From Pseudomonadota bacterium (lineage in GTDB: Bacteria; Pseudomonadota; Alphaproteobacteria; SMXQ01): DNA of 7,072 nucleotides. Below the pieces are notes generated by a model. That model did not search any database and was not told the origin of the DNA. It was given only the letters and a program-made list of their open reading frames with translations. How positions within the stretch are numbered: the first letter of the stretch is position 1; each line of letters begins with the position of its first letter. Positions 1-5,005 of this stretch are shown here, piece by piece. Location: the NCBI GenBank assembly GCA_022562375.1, contig JADFPK010000093.1, positions 1-7,072 on the forward strand, in the 5' to 3' direction. The position numbers and the translations under genes were made by a program.

Positions 1-1
1 G

Positions 2-121
2 GCGAAACAGACCCAGGCCGCCCAAACCGGGGCCAATAACGGTGTCCCCGGAGGGGCGAAAGCACAAGCCCAGCCCCCGGCCATGGCGCCGCGCGGCAGC
101 TTGATCGACATCACCGTATAA
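2..121 (+). CDS. C-terminal end of an unrecognised protein (5' end outside window)
   Basis: An open frame enters from the left edge and ends at TAA 119-121, giving 39 residues. The visible tail is rich in Ala, Gln, Gly and Pro and closes with the peptide RGSLIDITV. Third codon positions are mostly G or C, as in the neighbouring genes, which supports real coding. The low-complexity stretch followed by a short beta-like end looks like a linker plus a terminal strand. No motif allows a family assignment. The frame is short enough that chance openness in G+C-rich DNA cannot be excluded. It is probably transcribed separately from the Nudix gene, which begins 114 bases downstream. Confidence 0.5.
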   Translation, partial: AKQTQAAQTGANNGVPGGAKAQAQPPAMAPRGSLIDITV

Positions 122-145
122 GACCTCGGACTGGCTAAGACATCG

Positions 146-159
146 GCCCGAGACCGGGC
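146..159 (+). terminator. weak hairpin downstream of the partial gene
   Basis: GCCCG (146-150) and CGGGC (155-159) can form a 5-bp stem with a 4-base loop, 25 bases after the TAA at 119-121. It is followed by GTTCCCC rather than a T-run, so it lacks the U-tract of a strong intrinsic terminator. Hairpins of this size are common by chance at this G+C content. The call rests mainly on its position between two same-strand genes. Confidence 0.22.
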
Positions 160-235
160 GTTCCCCGATACCAGGCATTCAAAGCGATGCCGGCGGTTCT
201 TGTCTTATTTGCCGGTGCGGTCCACATTAACGCCC

Positions 236-808
236 ATGAGCGACACACCCAAGCCTGGCCGCGGGCCTCCGGAGGGGCTCAATCGCCCCAGGTCGATGGT
301 ACGGAAGATCCCCGCCGGCGACGACCGTTTGCGCCTGGTCTGCCCCGACTGCGGTTACATCGCCTATGAAAATCCCAAGGTCGTCGTCGGCTCCGTCGCC
401 ACCTTGGACGGCAAGATCCTTTTGTGCAAGCGCGAGATCGGTCCGCGCCGGGGCTACTGGACCCTGCCGGCCGGCTTTCTCGAACTCGATGAAACGACCG
501 AGCACGGGGCGATAAGGGAAGCCTTGGAAGAGGCGTCGGCGCATATCGAGATCCTGACATTGCTGGCGGTCTACAACATCCGGCGTATCAGCCAGGTCCA
601 GTTGATCTACCGGGCCAAACTGTTGTCGCCCGATATCGCGCCGGGGCTGGAGAGCCAGGAGGTCGGATTTTTCGCCTGGGACGATATCCCGTGGTCCGAT
701 ATCGCCTTTCCCTCGGTCCATTGGGCGCTCAATCATCACCGCGAGATCGGCGATCAGACCGTCTTTACGCCGCGCACCAATCCGCCGGGCCAAACCGGAG
801 ATTATTGA
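236..808 (+). CDS. Nudix hydrolase with partial N-terminal zinc ribbon
   Basis: A 190-residue Nudix-fold protein, expected to hydrolyse a nucleoside diphosphate linked to another group (for example a dinucleotide or ADP-sugar) using Mg2+; the substrate cannot be read from sequence. CPDCG (residues 36-40) followed by ENPKVVVG matches the second half of the zinc ribbon of NudC-like and COG1051-type proteins. The first CxxC pair usual in that ribbon is missing. The Nudix box runs from Gly80 to Ala102 with Glu86, Arg94, Glu95, Glu98 and Glu99 in register, but the conserved Gly near its end is Ser101. ATG 236 is preferred over an upstream in-frame TTG at 200. A later ATG at 296 (residue 21, just before the homologous part) is possible; GGAGGGG at 271-277 lies rather far upstream of it. 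No good Shine-Dalgarno precedes 236. A very weak TTGTCT-N17-CACATT at 200-228 would give a nearly leaderless transcript. The gene converges on ftsY, with three bases between their stop codons. Confidence 0.88.
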   Translation: MSDTPKPGRGPPEGLNRPRSMVRKIPAGDDRLRLVCPDCGYIAYENPKVVVGSVATLDGKILLCKREIGPRRGYWTLPAGFLELDETTEHGAIREALEEASAHIEILTLLAVYNIRRISQVQLIYRAKLLSPDIAPGLESQEVGFFAWDDIPWSDIAFPSVHWALNHHREIGDQTVFTPRTNPPGQTGDY

Positions 809-811
809 CAA

Positions 812-1756
812 TCAGCGCGCCAGCCCGAGAAGGGCGCGGGCGAAATCTTCGGCCTCGAACGGGCTGAGGTCGTCGATGCCCTCGCCGACGCCGATGGCGT
901 GAACCGGAATATTGAATCTCTTCGCCAGCGCCACCAGGACGCCGCCCTTGGCCGTCCCGTCGAGCTTGGTGACGATCAGCCCGGTGACGTCGGTGATGTC
1001 GCGGAAGATCTCGACCTGGGCGTGGGCGTTCTGTCCCGTCGTGGCGTCGAGCACCAGCAGGCAACTCTGTGGCGCCGCCGCGTCGAGCTTCCCCAGCACG
1101 CGGATGATCTTCTCCAGCTCGGCCATGAGATCGGCCTTGTTCTGCAACCGTCCCGCGGTGTCGACGAGCAAGACATCGGTGCCCTCCGCCCGCGCCCGCT
1201 TGAAGGCGTCGAAGGCGAGAGCGGCGGCGTCACGGGCATCGTCGCGGGCGTGGACCGCCGCGCCGGCGCGCTCTCCCCATATGCGCAGCTGGTTGACCGC
1301 CGCCGCCCGGAAGGTGTCGGCCGCCGCCAGCATCACCGATTTTCCCTGGCGCCTGAACTGGTGCGCGAGCTTGCCGATGGTCGTCGTCTTGCCCGACCCG
1401 TTGACGCCGACGACCAGGATCACGTGGGGCTTGGCCAAGGGGTCGAGGACCAGCGGCACCGCCACGGGCGCCAGGATTTCGGCGATGTCCCCGGCCAGCG
1501 CCGCGCGCACTTCATCGGCGGCGATGTCCTGATCGAAGCGCTCACTAGCGAGACCGGCGGTGAGGGCGTGCGCCGTCGCCGGGCCGAGATCGGCGGCGAT
1601 CAGCAGATCGTCGAGCTTCTCCAGGGTCTCGTCATCGAGCCGGGAGCGGGTGAAGATGTCGGCGATGCCCTGGGCGAGCTTCGATGAGGTGCGGCTGAGG
1701 CCGGCGCCCAGGCGGTCGAGCCAGCCGCTCTTGGCTTCGCCGGCGTCGGCATTCAT
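812..1756 (-). CDS. ftsY: signal recognition particle receptor FtsY
   Basis: SRP receptor GTPase of 314 residues. At the inner membrane it binds the SRP-ribosome complex through the homologous GTPase Ffh and hands the nascent chain to the translocon; GTP hydrolysis then releases both. The N-terminal helical N domain spans about 12-95. The NG GTPase domain shows G1 GVNGSGKTTTIGKL (117-130), DTFRAAA (147-153), G3 DTAGR (199-203), LDATTGQNA (236-244), G4 TKLDG (263-267) and GVGE (289-292). The long acidic A domain of E. coli FtsY is absent, so membrane contact probably relies on the short basic and amphipathic N-terminus (around 11-37), as in many alphaproteobacteria. The start ATG (1756-1754) overlaps the mtaB stop as ATGA, with an AGGTG-like Shine-Dalgarno at 1759-1763 just upstream, indicating translational coupling. 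It is the last gene of the dapF-mtaB-ftsY unit. Length and motifs are normal for the family, so identification is secure. Confidence 0.97.
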   Translation of the reverse strand: MNADAGEAKSGWLDRLGAGLSRTSSKLAQGIADIFTRSRLDDETLEKLDDLLIAADLGPATAHALTAGLASERFDQDIAADEVRAALAGDIAEILAPVAVPLVLDPLAKPHVILVVGVNGSGKTTTIGKLAHQFRRQGKSVMLAAADTFRAAAVNQLRIWGERAGAAVHARDDARDAAALAFDAFKRARAEGTDVLLVDTAGRLQNKADLMAELEKIIRVLGKLDAAAPQSCLLVLDATTGQNAHAQVEIFRDITDVTGLIVTKLDGTAKGGVLVALAKRFNIPVHAIGVGEGIDDLSPFEAEDFARALLGLAR

Positions 1757-3108
1757 GACACCTGCCGGGCGATGAGCCGGCCGTCCTCGGCCCCGGTGAT
1801 CATGGCCTTGACGATGCTTCCGGTGGCGATTTCGGCATCGAGGCTGACCGGCGCGTAATGTTCGCTGCGCCCGGTGCCCGGGCTCTCCACCAGGATTTCG
1901 GCGGTGGCGCCGATCCGGCTGATGAGGAAGCGATCGAGCGCATCGGCGCCGCAAGCGCGCAAGCGCGCCGCCCGGCGCTTGCGAATCTCGGGCCGGACTT
2001 GGGGCATCGCCGCCGCCGGCGTGCCCGGCCGGGGGGAGAACGGGAAGACGTGAAGGTAACTCAGCCCCGCGGCGGCGATCAGGCTAAGGGTGTTCTCGAA
2101 CATCGCCTCGGTCTCGGTCGGGAAACCGGCGATCAGGTCGGCGCCGAAGACGCACCCGGGGCGAAGGGCGCGAACGGTGCGGCAAAAAGCGATCGCCTGG
2201 GCGCGGCTGTGCCGCCGCTTCATGCGCTTGAGGATCATGTCGTCGCCCGACTGCAGGCTGAGATGGAGGTGCGGCATCAGCCGCTCCTCCGTCGCGATCA
2301 GCTCCAGAAGATCATCGTCCACCTCGGCCGGATCGAGGGAAGATAATCTCAGGCGCTTCAGCTCCGGCACCGCCGCCAGCAGCCGGCGCACCATCCGGCC
2401 GAGCGTCGGCTGTCCGGGGAGATCGGCGCCGTAGGCGGTGATGTCGACGCCGCTGAGGACGAGCTCCCGGTAGCCGCGCTGAACCAGCTTGCGCGTCTGG
2501 GCGACGACCGCGCCCATCGGCACGGAGCGCGAATTGCCCCGGCCGAAGGGGATGATGCAAAAGGTGCAGCGGTGATCGCAGCCCTGCTGGACCTGGACGA
2601 AGGCCCGGGCGCGGCCCTCGAAGCCCTCGATCAGGTGACCGGCGGTCTCGCTGACCGAGAAGATGTCGTTGACCCGGACCCTGGGCCCGTCGATCGGCAG
2701 GAAGCTCTCGGGCCTGAGCTTTTCCTCGTTGCCGAGGACCTGGTCGACCTCCGCCATGGCGGCGAACTTGGCGGGGTCGATCTGGGCGGCGCAGCCGGTG
2801 ACGATGATGCGCGCCGTCGGCCTCTCGCGCCGGGCCTTGCGGATCGCCTTGCGGGCCTGGCGCTCGGCCTCTCGGGTGACGGCGCAGGTGTTGACGATGA
2901 TCGTGTCGGTGAGCCCGGCGTTCCTCGCATGGGCACGGATGACTTCGGACTCATAGGCGTTCAAACGGCAGCCGAAGGTGATCAGCGTCGGCCCGGCGGC
3001 GGGTGCGCCCGCCTGCGCGGCCGGAGCCGCTCTCGCCTCGGCGAAGCCTCCGGCGGAGCCTGGGTCGGCGTGGCGAAGGCCCGCCTTCAGCGTCTCGAAG
3101 CCGCTCAT
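1753..3108 (-). CDS. mtaB: tRNA t6A37 methylthiotransferase MtaB (MiaB-like radical SAM)
   Basis: A 451-residue methylthiotransferase predicted to convert t6A to ms2t6A at position 37 of ANN-decoding tRNAs, using two [4Fe-4S] clusters and S-adenosylmethionine. The N-terminal MTTase domain supplies three cluster cysteines: Cys47 in TFGCRLNAYESE, Cys75 in NTCAVT and Cys106 in TGCAAQ. The radical-SAM motif CDHRCTFC gives Cys177, Cys181 and Cys184. SLQSGDD (284-290) and HVFPFSPRPGT (353-363) are further family signatures, and a TRAM-like end (about 395-451) probably contacts tRNA. TFGCRLN with NTCAVT fits MtaB better than MiaB or RimO. The first 40 residues are an Ala/Gly/Pro-rich extension not expected in the family. 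The start is nevertheless well supported: ATG overlaps the dapF stop as ATGA, AGGGG (3117-3113) lies four bases upstream, and there is no other in-frame Met before residue 117. The stop overlaps the ftsY start the same way. Confidence 0.93.
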   Translation of the reverse strand: MSGFETLKAGLRHADPGSAGGFAEARAAPAAQAGAPAAGPTLITFGCRLNAYESEVIRAHARNAGLTDTIIVNTCAVTREAERQARKAIRKARRERPTARIIVTGCAAQIDPAKFAAMAEVDQVLGNEEKLRPESFLPIDGPRVRVNDIFSVSETAGHLIEGFEGRARAFVQVQQGCDHRCTFCIIPFGRGNSRSVPMGAVVAQTRKLVQRGYRELVLSGVDITAYGADLPGQPTLGRMVRRLLAAVPELKRLRLSSLDPAEVDDDLLELIATEERLMPHLHLSLQSGDDMILKRMKRRHSRAQAIAFCRTVRALRPGCVFGADLIAGFPTETEAMFENTLSLIAAAGLSYLHVFPFSPRPGTPAAAMPQVRPEIRKRRAARLRACGADALDRFLISRIGATAEILVESPGTGRSEHYAPVSLDAEIATGSIVKAMITGAEDGRLIARQVS

Positions 3109-3953
3109 CGCGCCCCTGCCGCCGATAGCAGCGAAGGATCCAGCGTGGCGGTGAAACTGACGGCGACGGGCCCGGTCATCAGCACGTGACCGTCGGCCTC
3201 GCGCCATTCGATCTCGAGCTCCCCGCCGTCGAGTATCGTCCTCACTTGGCGCCCGATGAGCCCCCGCCGGTGCCCCGACACCACCGCCGCCGAGGCGCCG
3301 GTGCCGCACGCCCTGGTGACGCCGGCGCCACGCTCCCAGACGCGGAGCCTGATCTCGCCGGGTCCGATCACCTGGGCGATGCCGATATTGGCGCGCTCGG
3401 GGAACATCTCGTGGTGCTCGAGCGCCGGCCCCAGCGCCTCGAGGTCGACCGCCTCGGCGTCGTCGACGAAGAAGGTGGCGTGGGGATTGCCCATGGAGCA
3501 CGCCGCCGGGTCCCTCAACGGCCCCAACTGGAGCGGCAGATGCAGGGTATCGGCGGCCTCGCGCAGGGGGATGTCCCGCCATTCGAAGCGCGCCGGCCCG
3601 AAATCGAGCATGACGCCGTCATCCCGGCGTTCGGCCGCCAGCACCCCGGCCTCGGTCTCGATCGCCGCCCGGTCCTCGCCGCTTTCCTTCATCAGCAGCG
3701 CCGCGACGCAACGCGCGGCGTTGCCGCAGGCCGCGGTGACGCCGCCGTCGGCGTTGCGGATGCGCATGAAAGCCCCGGCGCCGTTGGCCTTCGCGCGTTC
3801 GAGCACGATCAGTTGATCGCACCCCACCCCGGTGCGCCGATCGGCGATGGCGCGGGCATCATCGGCGGTGATCGCGACCGGTGCGCCGCGCCCGTCGATG
3901 ATGACGAAATCGTTGCCGAGCCCGTGCATCTTGATGAAAGAAAGCCCGCTCAT
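3105..3953 (-). CDS. dapF: diaminopimelate epimerase
   Basis: A 282-residue cytoplasmic enzyme that interconverts LL- and meso-diaminopimelate, the penultimate step to lysine and the source of the peptidoglycan cross-linking residue. It is a cofactor-independent two-cysteine epimerase. The acid/base cysteines appear as Cys76 in ACGNAARC (75-82) and Cys216 in RACGTGASAA (214-223). The N-terminal signature KMHGLGNDFVIID (8-20), the NADGG segment (67-71) and GNPHATFFVDD (155-165) also match. The length is typical (E. coli DapF is 274 residues). The start is set by homology, because KMHGLGNDF sits close to the N-terminus as usual. The only Shine-Dalgarno-like match is AAGG (3963-3960), six bases upstream, inside a candidate promoter. 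It is first in a unit with mtaB and ftsY, sharing the ATGA overlap at 3105-3108. The grouping is not a pathway and reflects conserved order. Confidence 0.97.
   Translation of the reverse strand: MSGLSFIKMHGLGNDFVIIDGRGAPVAITADDARAIADRRTGVGCDQLIVLERAKANGAGAFMRIRNADGGVTAACGNAARCVAALLMKESGEDRAAIETEAGVLAAERRDDGVMLDFGPARFEWRDIPLREAADTLHLPLQLGPLRDPAACSMGNPHATFFVDDAEAVDLEALGPALEHHEMFPERANIGIAQVIGPGEIRLRVWERGAGVTRACGTGASAAVVSGHRRGLIGRQVRTILDGGELEIEWREADGHVLMTGPVAVSFTATLDPSLLSAAGAR
3113..3117 (-). promoter_or_regulatory. ribosome binding site of mtaB
   Basis: AGGGG on the minus strand, inside the last codons of dapF, ends four bases before the mtaB ATG. It decides the start of mtaB in favour of the dapF-overlapping ATG and keeps the unusual 40-residue N-terminal extension in the protein. 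Confidence 0.6.
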
Positions 3954-3960
3954 AACGGGC

Positions 3961-3990
3961 CTTATATGGCCTCGGGGGCGAAAAACGCAA
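3961..3990 (-). promoter_or_regulatory. candidate dapF promoter (possibly leaderless)
   Basis: On the minus strand TTGCGT (3990-3985) is followed after 18 bases by TATAAG (3966-3961). The -10 matches the sigma-70 consensus at five of six positions, but the -35 only at about three. Transcription would begin about seven bases downstream, at or next to the dapF ATG (3953), giving a leaderless or nearly leaderless mRNA. The -10 lies in the inverted repeat GGCC-N6-GGCC. Read-through from the vapBC promoter is the alternative source of dapF mRNA. Confidence 0.4.
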
Positions 3991-4022
3991 ACGGATTCGG
4001 TCGGCCTGGCGGGCGCCCGGAT

Positions 4023-4037
4023 GGCCTGGTCGAGGCC
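4023..4037 (-). terminator. weak hairpin after vapC
   Basis: GGCCT (4023-4027) and AGGCC (4033-4037) form a 5-bp stem with a 5-base loop, starting about eight bases past the vapC stop on the minus strand. A GGGCGCCC palindrome follows. No T-run is present, so termination would be weak or Rho-dependent. That leaves read-through from the vapBC promoter into dapF plausible. Confidence 0.22.
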
Positions 4038-4045
4038 CTTTGGTA

Positions 4046-4471
4046 TCAGGCCGCCAGCACGGAGGCGTGACCGGCGGCGCCATAGGTGAGGATTCGCTCG
4101 TCCCTGGTCACCAACGTCGCGTCGCCAACCCTCGCGGTCGCCACGATCAGGCGGTCCGCCGGATCGTCGTGGAACGCGCCCGGCAGTTGGCAGCTCTCTA
4201 CGGCGACCTCCGGGGTCAACGGCGCCAGGGCGAGGCCGGGCGCGGAAAGTGCCTCCCTCACCCACTGCGCGCAAGGCTTCGCCAGGACTATCCGGCCCTT
4301 GGCCTCGATCATCGCGACCTCCCAGACCGAGATCGCGGCGACCAGGACCGAACCGGCCGCCGCCGCGCGTTCGATGGCGGCCAAGGCGTCGGCCCCGAGC
4401 ACGGGATCGCCGTTCACCAGCCAGATCCATACATGGGTGTCGAGGAGCAGCGCCCGCGCCGGGTTAGGCAT
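4046..4471 (-). CDS. vapC: PIN-domain toxin, VapC family
   Basis: A 141-residue PIN-domain ribonuclease, the toxin of a type II toxin-antitoxin pair. VapC proteins cut specific RNAs such as initiator tRNA or 23S rRNA; the target here cannot be read from sequence. The metal-binding acidic residues expected of the fold are visible: Asp11 in LLLDTHVW, Glu51 in AISVWEVAM, Asp106 in HDDPADRLIVATA (Asp102 and Asp103 adjacent) and Asp124 in LVTRDERI. The overall pattern (LLLDTHVWIW, SVWEVAMIEAKGRI, LTPEVAVES, DPADRLIVATA, YGAAGHASVL) fits the VapC subfamily often paired with Phd-like antitoxins. The start ATG overlaps the antitoxin gene by 8 bases (4464-4471), with GGGAAG at 4480-4475 as a possible Shine-Dalgarno, so translation is probably coupled. 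All catalytic residues are intact and the length is normal, so the toxin should be active. Confidence 0.93.
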   Translation of the reverse strand: MPNPARALLLDTHVWIWLVNGDPVLGADALAAIERAAAAGSVLVAAISVWEVAMIEAKGRIVLAKPCAQWVREALSAPGLALAPLTPEVAVESCQLPGAFHDDPADRLIVATARVGDATLVTRDERILTYGAAGHASVLAA

Positions 4472-4703
4472 CCGCTTCCCAGGTGACGTCGACCGGCTCG
4501 ATGATGTCGCCTTTGACGATCACCGACCCCTTGAGAAAGCCGAACAATGCGGGCGGCTCGTCATCCGCCGGCACCAGCTTGGCGACCGGTTTCCCCCTCT
4601 TGGTGATGGTGACCGACGTTCGCCGCGAACGAACCTCGTCCATCAATTTCAGGCAGCGCGCCTTGAATTCGCCCGCCGGAATCCGTCGCTCCGTCGGTTT
4701 CAT
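4464..4703 (-). CDS. vapB: Phd/YefM-type antitoxin (VapB role)
   Basis: A 79-residue antitoxin that should bind and block the VapC encoded next and repress the shared promoter. Residues 8-24 (IPAGEFKARCLKLMDEV) and 31-45 (VTITKRGKPVAKLVP) are the hallmarks of the Phd/YefM DNA-binding fold. The C-terminal part, about 53-78 (LFGFLKGSVIVKGDI then EPVDVTWEAD), matches the toxin-neutralising tail of Phd-family partners of PIN toxins. The symbol vapB describes its role; the fold is Phd/YefM rather than AbrB-like. ATG 4703 is chosen for family length and for GGTGA at 4711-4707 as a modest Shine-Dalgarno. Upstream lie a near-consensus promoter and a 26-bp palindrome, the classic autoregulatory layout. 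A five-codon ORF ends on the start codon (ATGA), and a decayed relative lies about 70 bases upstream. Confidence 0.92.
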   Translation of the reverse strand: MKPTERRIPAGEFKARCLKLMDEVRSRRTSVTITKRGKPVAKLVPADDEPPALFGFLKGSVIVKGDIIEPVDVTWEADA

Positions 4704-4714
4704 GTTATCACCAT

Positions 4715-4740
4715 GGTTATATGACTATGGTCATTATACC
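4715..4740. promoter_or_regulatory. 26-bp palindromic operator of vapBC
   Basis: The sequence reads GGT-N3-ATGAC-N4-GTCAT-N3-ACC. All eight outer bases of each half-site pair exactly about a centre at 4727/4728, and the middle AT is symmetric too. It covers the -10 box (4733-4738) and the predicted start of transcription. That is where a Phd-type antitoxin, alone or with its toxin, would be expected to bind and repress. The palindrome is seen directly; the protein that binds it is inferred. Confidence 0.7.
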
Positions 4741-4761
4741 TGCGAACAGCCGAATTGACAA
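4733..4761 (-). promoter_or_regulatory. vapBC promoter, near-consensus sigma-70
   Basis: On the minus strand TTGTCA (4761-4756) is followed after exactly 17 bases by TATAAT (4738-4733). The -35 matches consensus at five of six positions and the -10 is perfect. This is the best promoter in the window. Transcription should start near 4726, leaving a leader of about 23 bases before the antitoxin ATG. Confidence 0.85.
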
Positions 4762-4768
4762 GCGTTGT

Positions 4769-4810
4769 AGGTGGCTTTTCCCGCTTGGTCGGGGGCTTTC
4801 CCTGCTTGGT
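4769..4810. repeat. 21-bp tandem duplication within the antitoxin remnant
   Basis: Two adjacent 21-bp units, 4790-4810 and 4769-4789, are identical at 17 of 21 positions. On the minus strand they encode TKQGKPP and TKREKPP, a whole-codon duplication of the conserved TKRGKP motif of Phd-type antitoxins. Confidence 0.65.
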
Positions 4811-4831
4811 CATGATGGCCGACGTCCGCCG
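4769..4831 (-). pseudogene. decayed fragment of a second Phd/YefM antitoxin gene
   Basis: Read on the minus strand, 4831-4769 translates as RRTSAIM, then TKQGKPP, then TKREKPP. This aligns with residues 27-39 of the intact antitoxin next door (RRTSVTITKRGKP). At DNA level 4795-4835 matches 4589-4629 at 32 of 41 positions without a gap, so it is a real paralogous copy. The frame is closed by TAG about 15 codons upstream and has no start or dimerisation region. Downstream it runs without homology through the vapBC promoter and ends at TGA on the antitoxin start. The TK-GKP segment has been duplicated in frame. Only the DNA-binding core survives, so it is most likely a relic of an older or duplicated toxin-antitoxin locus. 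Convergent low-complexity sequence is the alternative, less likely given the match length. Confidence 0.6.
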
Positions 4832-4850
4832 CCAAAGGCCCCCGGCGCCC

Positions 4851-4880
4851 TTGACACCGCCACGCTTGCGCGCCTACATT
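4851..4880 (+). promoter_or_regulatory. candidate ffh promoter
   Basis: TTGACA (4851-4856) is a perfect -35 box, followed after 18 bases by TACATT (4875-4880), four of six matches to the -10 consensus. Transcription would start near 4887, giving a leader of roughly 120 bases before the ffh ATG. It is the best plus-strand candidate in the divergent region 4762-5005. Confidence 0.55.
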
Positions 4881-4950
4881 CCGCCCGCCCAACAACATAC
4901 GGCACCTTTGCCTTCCCCGAGGCCGGTTCGGCGTGATCCAAGGGAAGGGC

Positions 4951-4979
4951 CGCCAGTCCGCGAGTTTCGCGCGCTGGCG
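4951..4979 (+). promoter_or_regulatory. hairpin in the ffh leader
   Basis: CGCCAG (4951-4956) pairs with CTGGCG (4974-4979), and CGCG (4959-4962) with CGCG (4968-4971), leaving a 2x2 internal loop and a 5-base AGTTT loop. The hairpin ends 26 bases before the ffh ATG. There is no T-run after it, so it is not an intrinsic terminator. It could modulate translation or mRNA stability, but chance pairing is common at this G+C. It lacks the conserved motifs of 4.5S RNA. Confidence 0.3.
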
Positions 4980-5005
4980 CCATCGGTGTTGAGCGGATTG
5001 GAACC

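Noticed and set aside
200..235. TTG start at 200 for the Nudix gene
   Set aside because: It adds 12 residues with no family resemblance and has no ribosome binding site; ATG 236 is more likely.
899..1687. Plus-strand open frames within ftsY, with similar ones at 2572-3189 and 3186-4070
   Set aside because: Each lies opposite a gene with clear family motifs, and their products are Arg/Gly/Asp-rich without motifs. They are composition shadows.
3109..3582. Upstream in-frame extension of mtaB, and likewise of dapF to 4430 and ftsY to 1954
   Set aside because: The extensions run through neighbouring genes in the wrong frame and are low-complexity. Homology, Shine-Dalgarno position and the ATGA overlaps place the starts at 3108, 3953 and 1756.
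4887..5005. 4.5S (SRP) RNA gene next to ffh
   Set aside because: The conserved GGTCAGG and GGAAGGAAGCAGCC-type segments of the SRP RNA are not present on either strand here.
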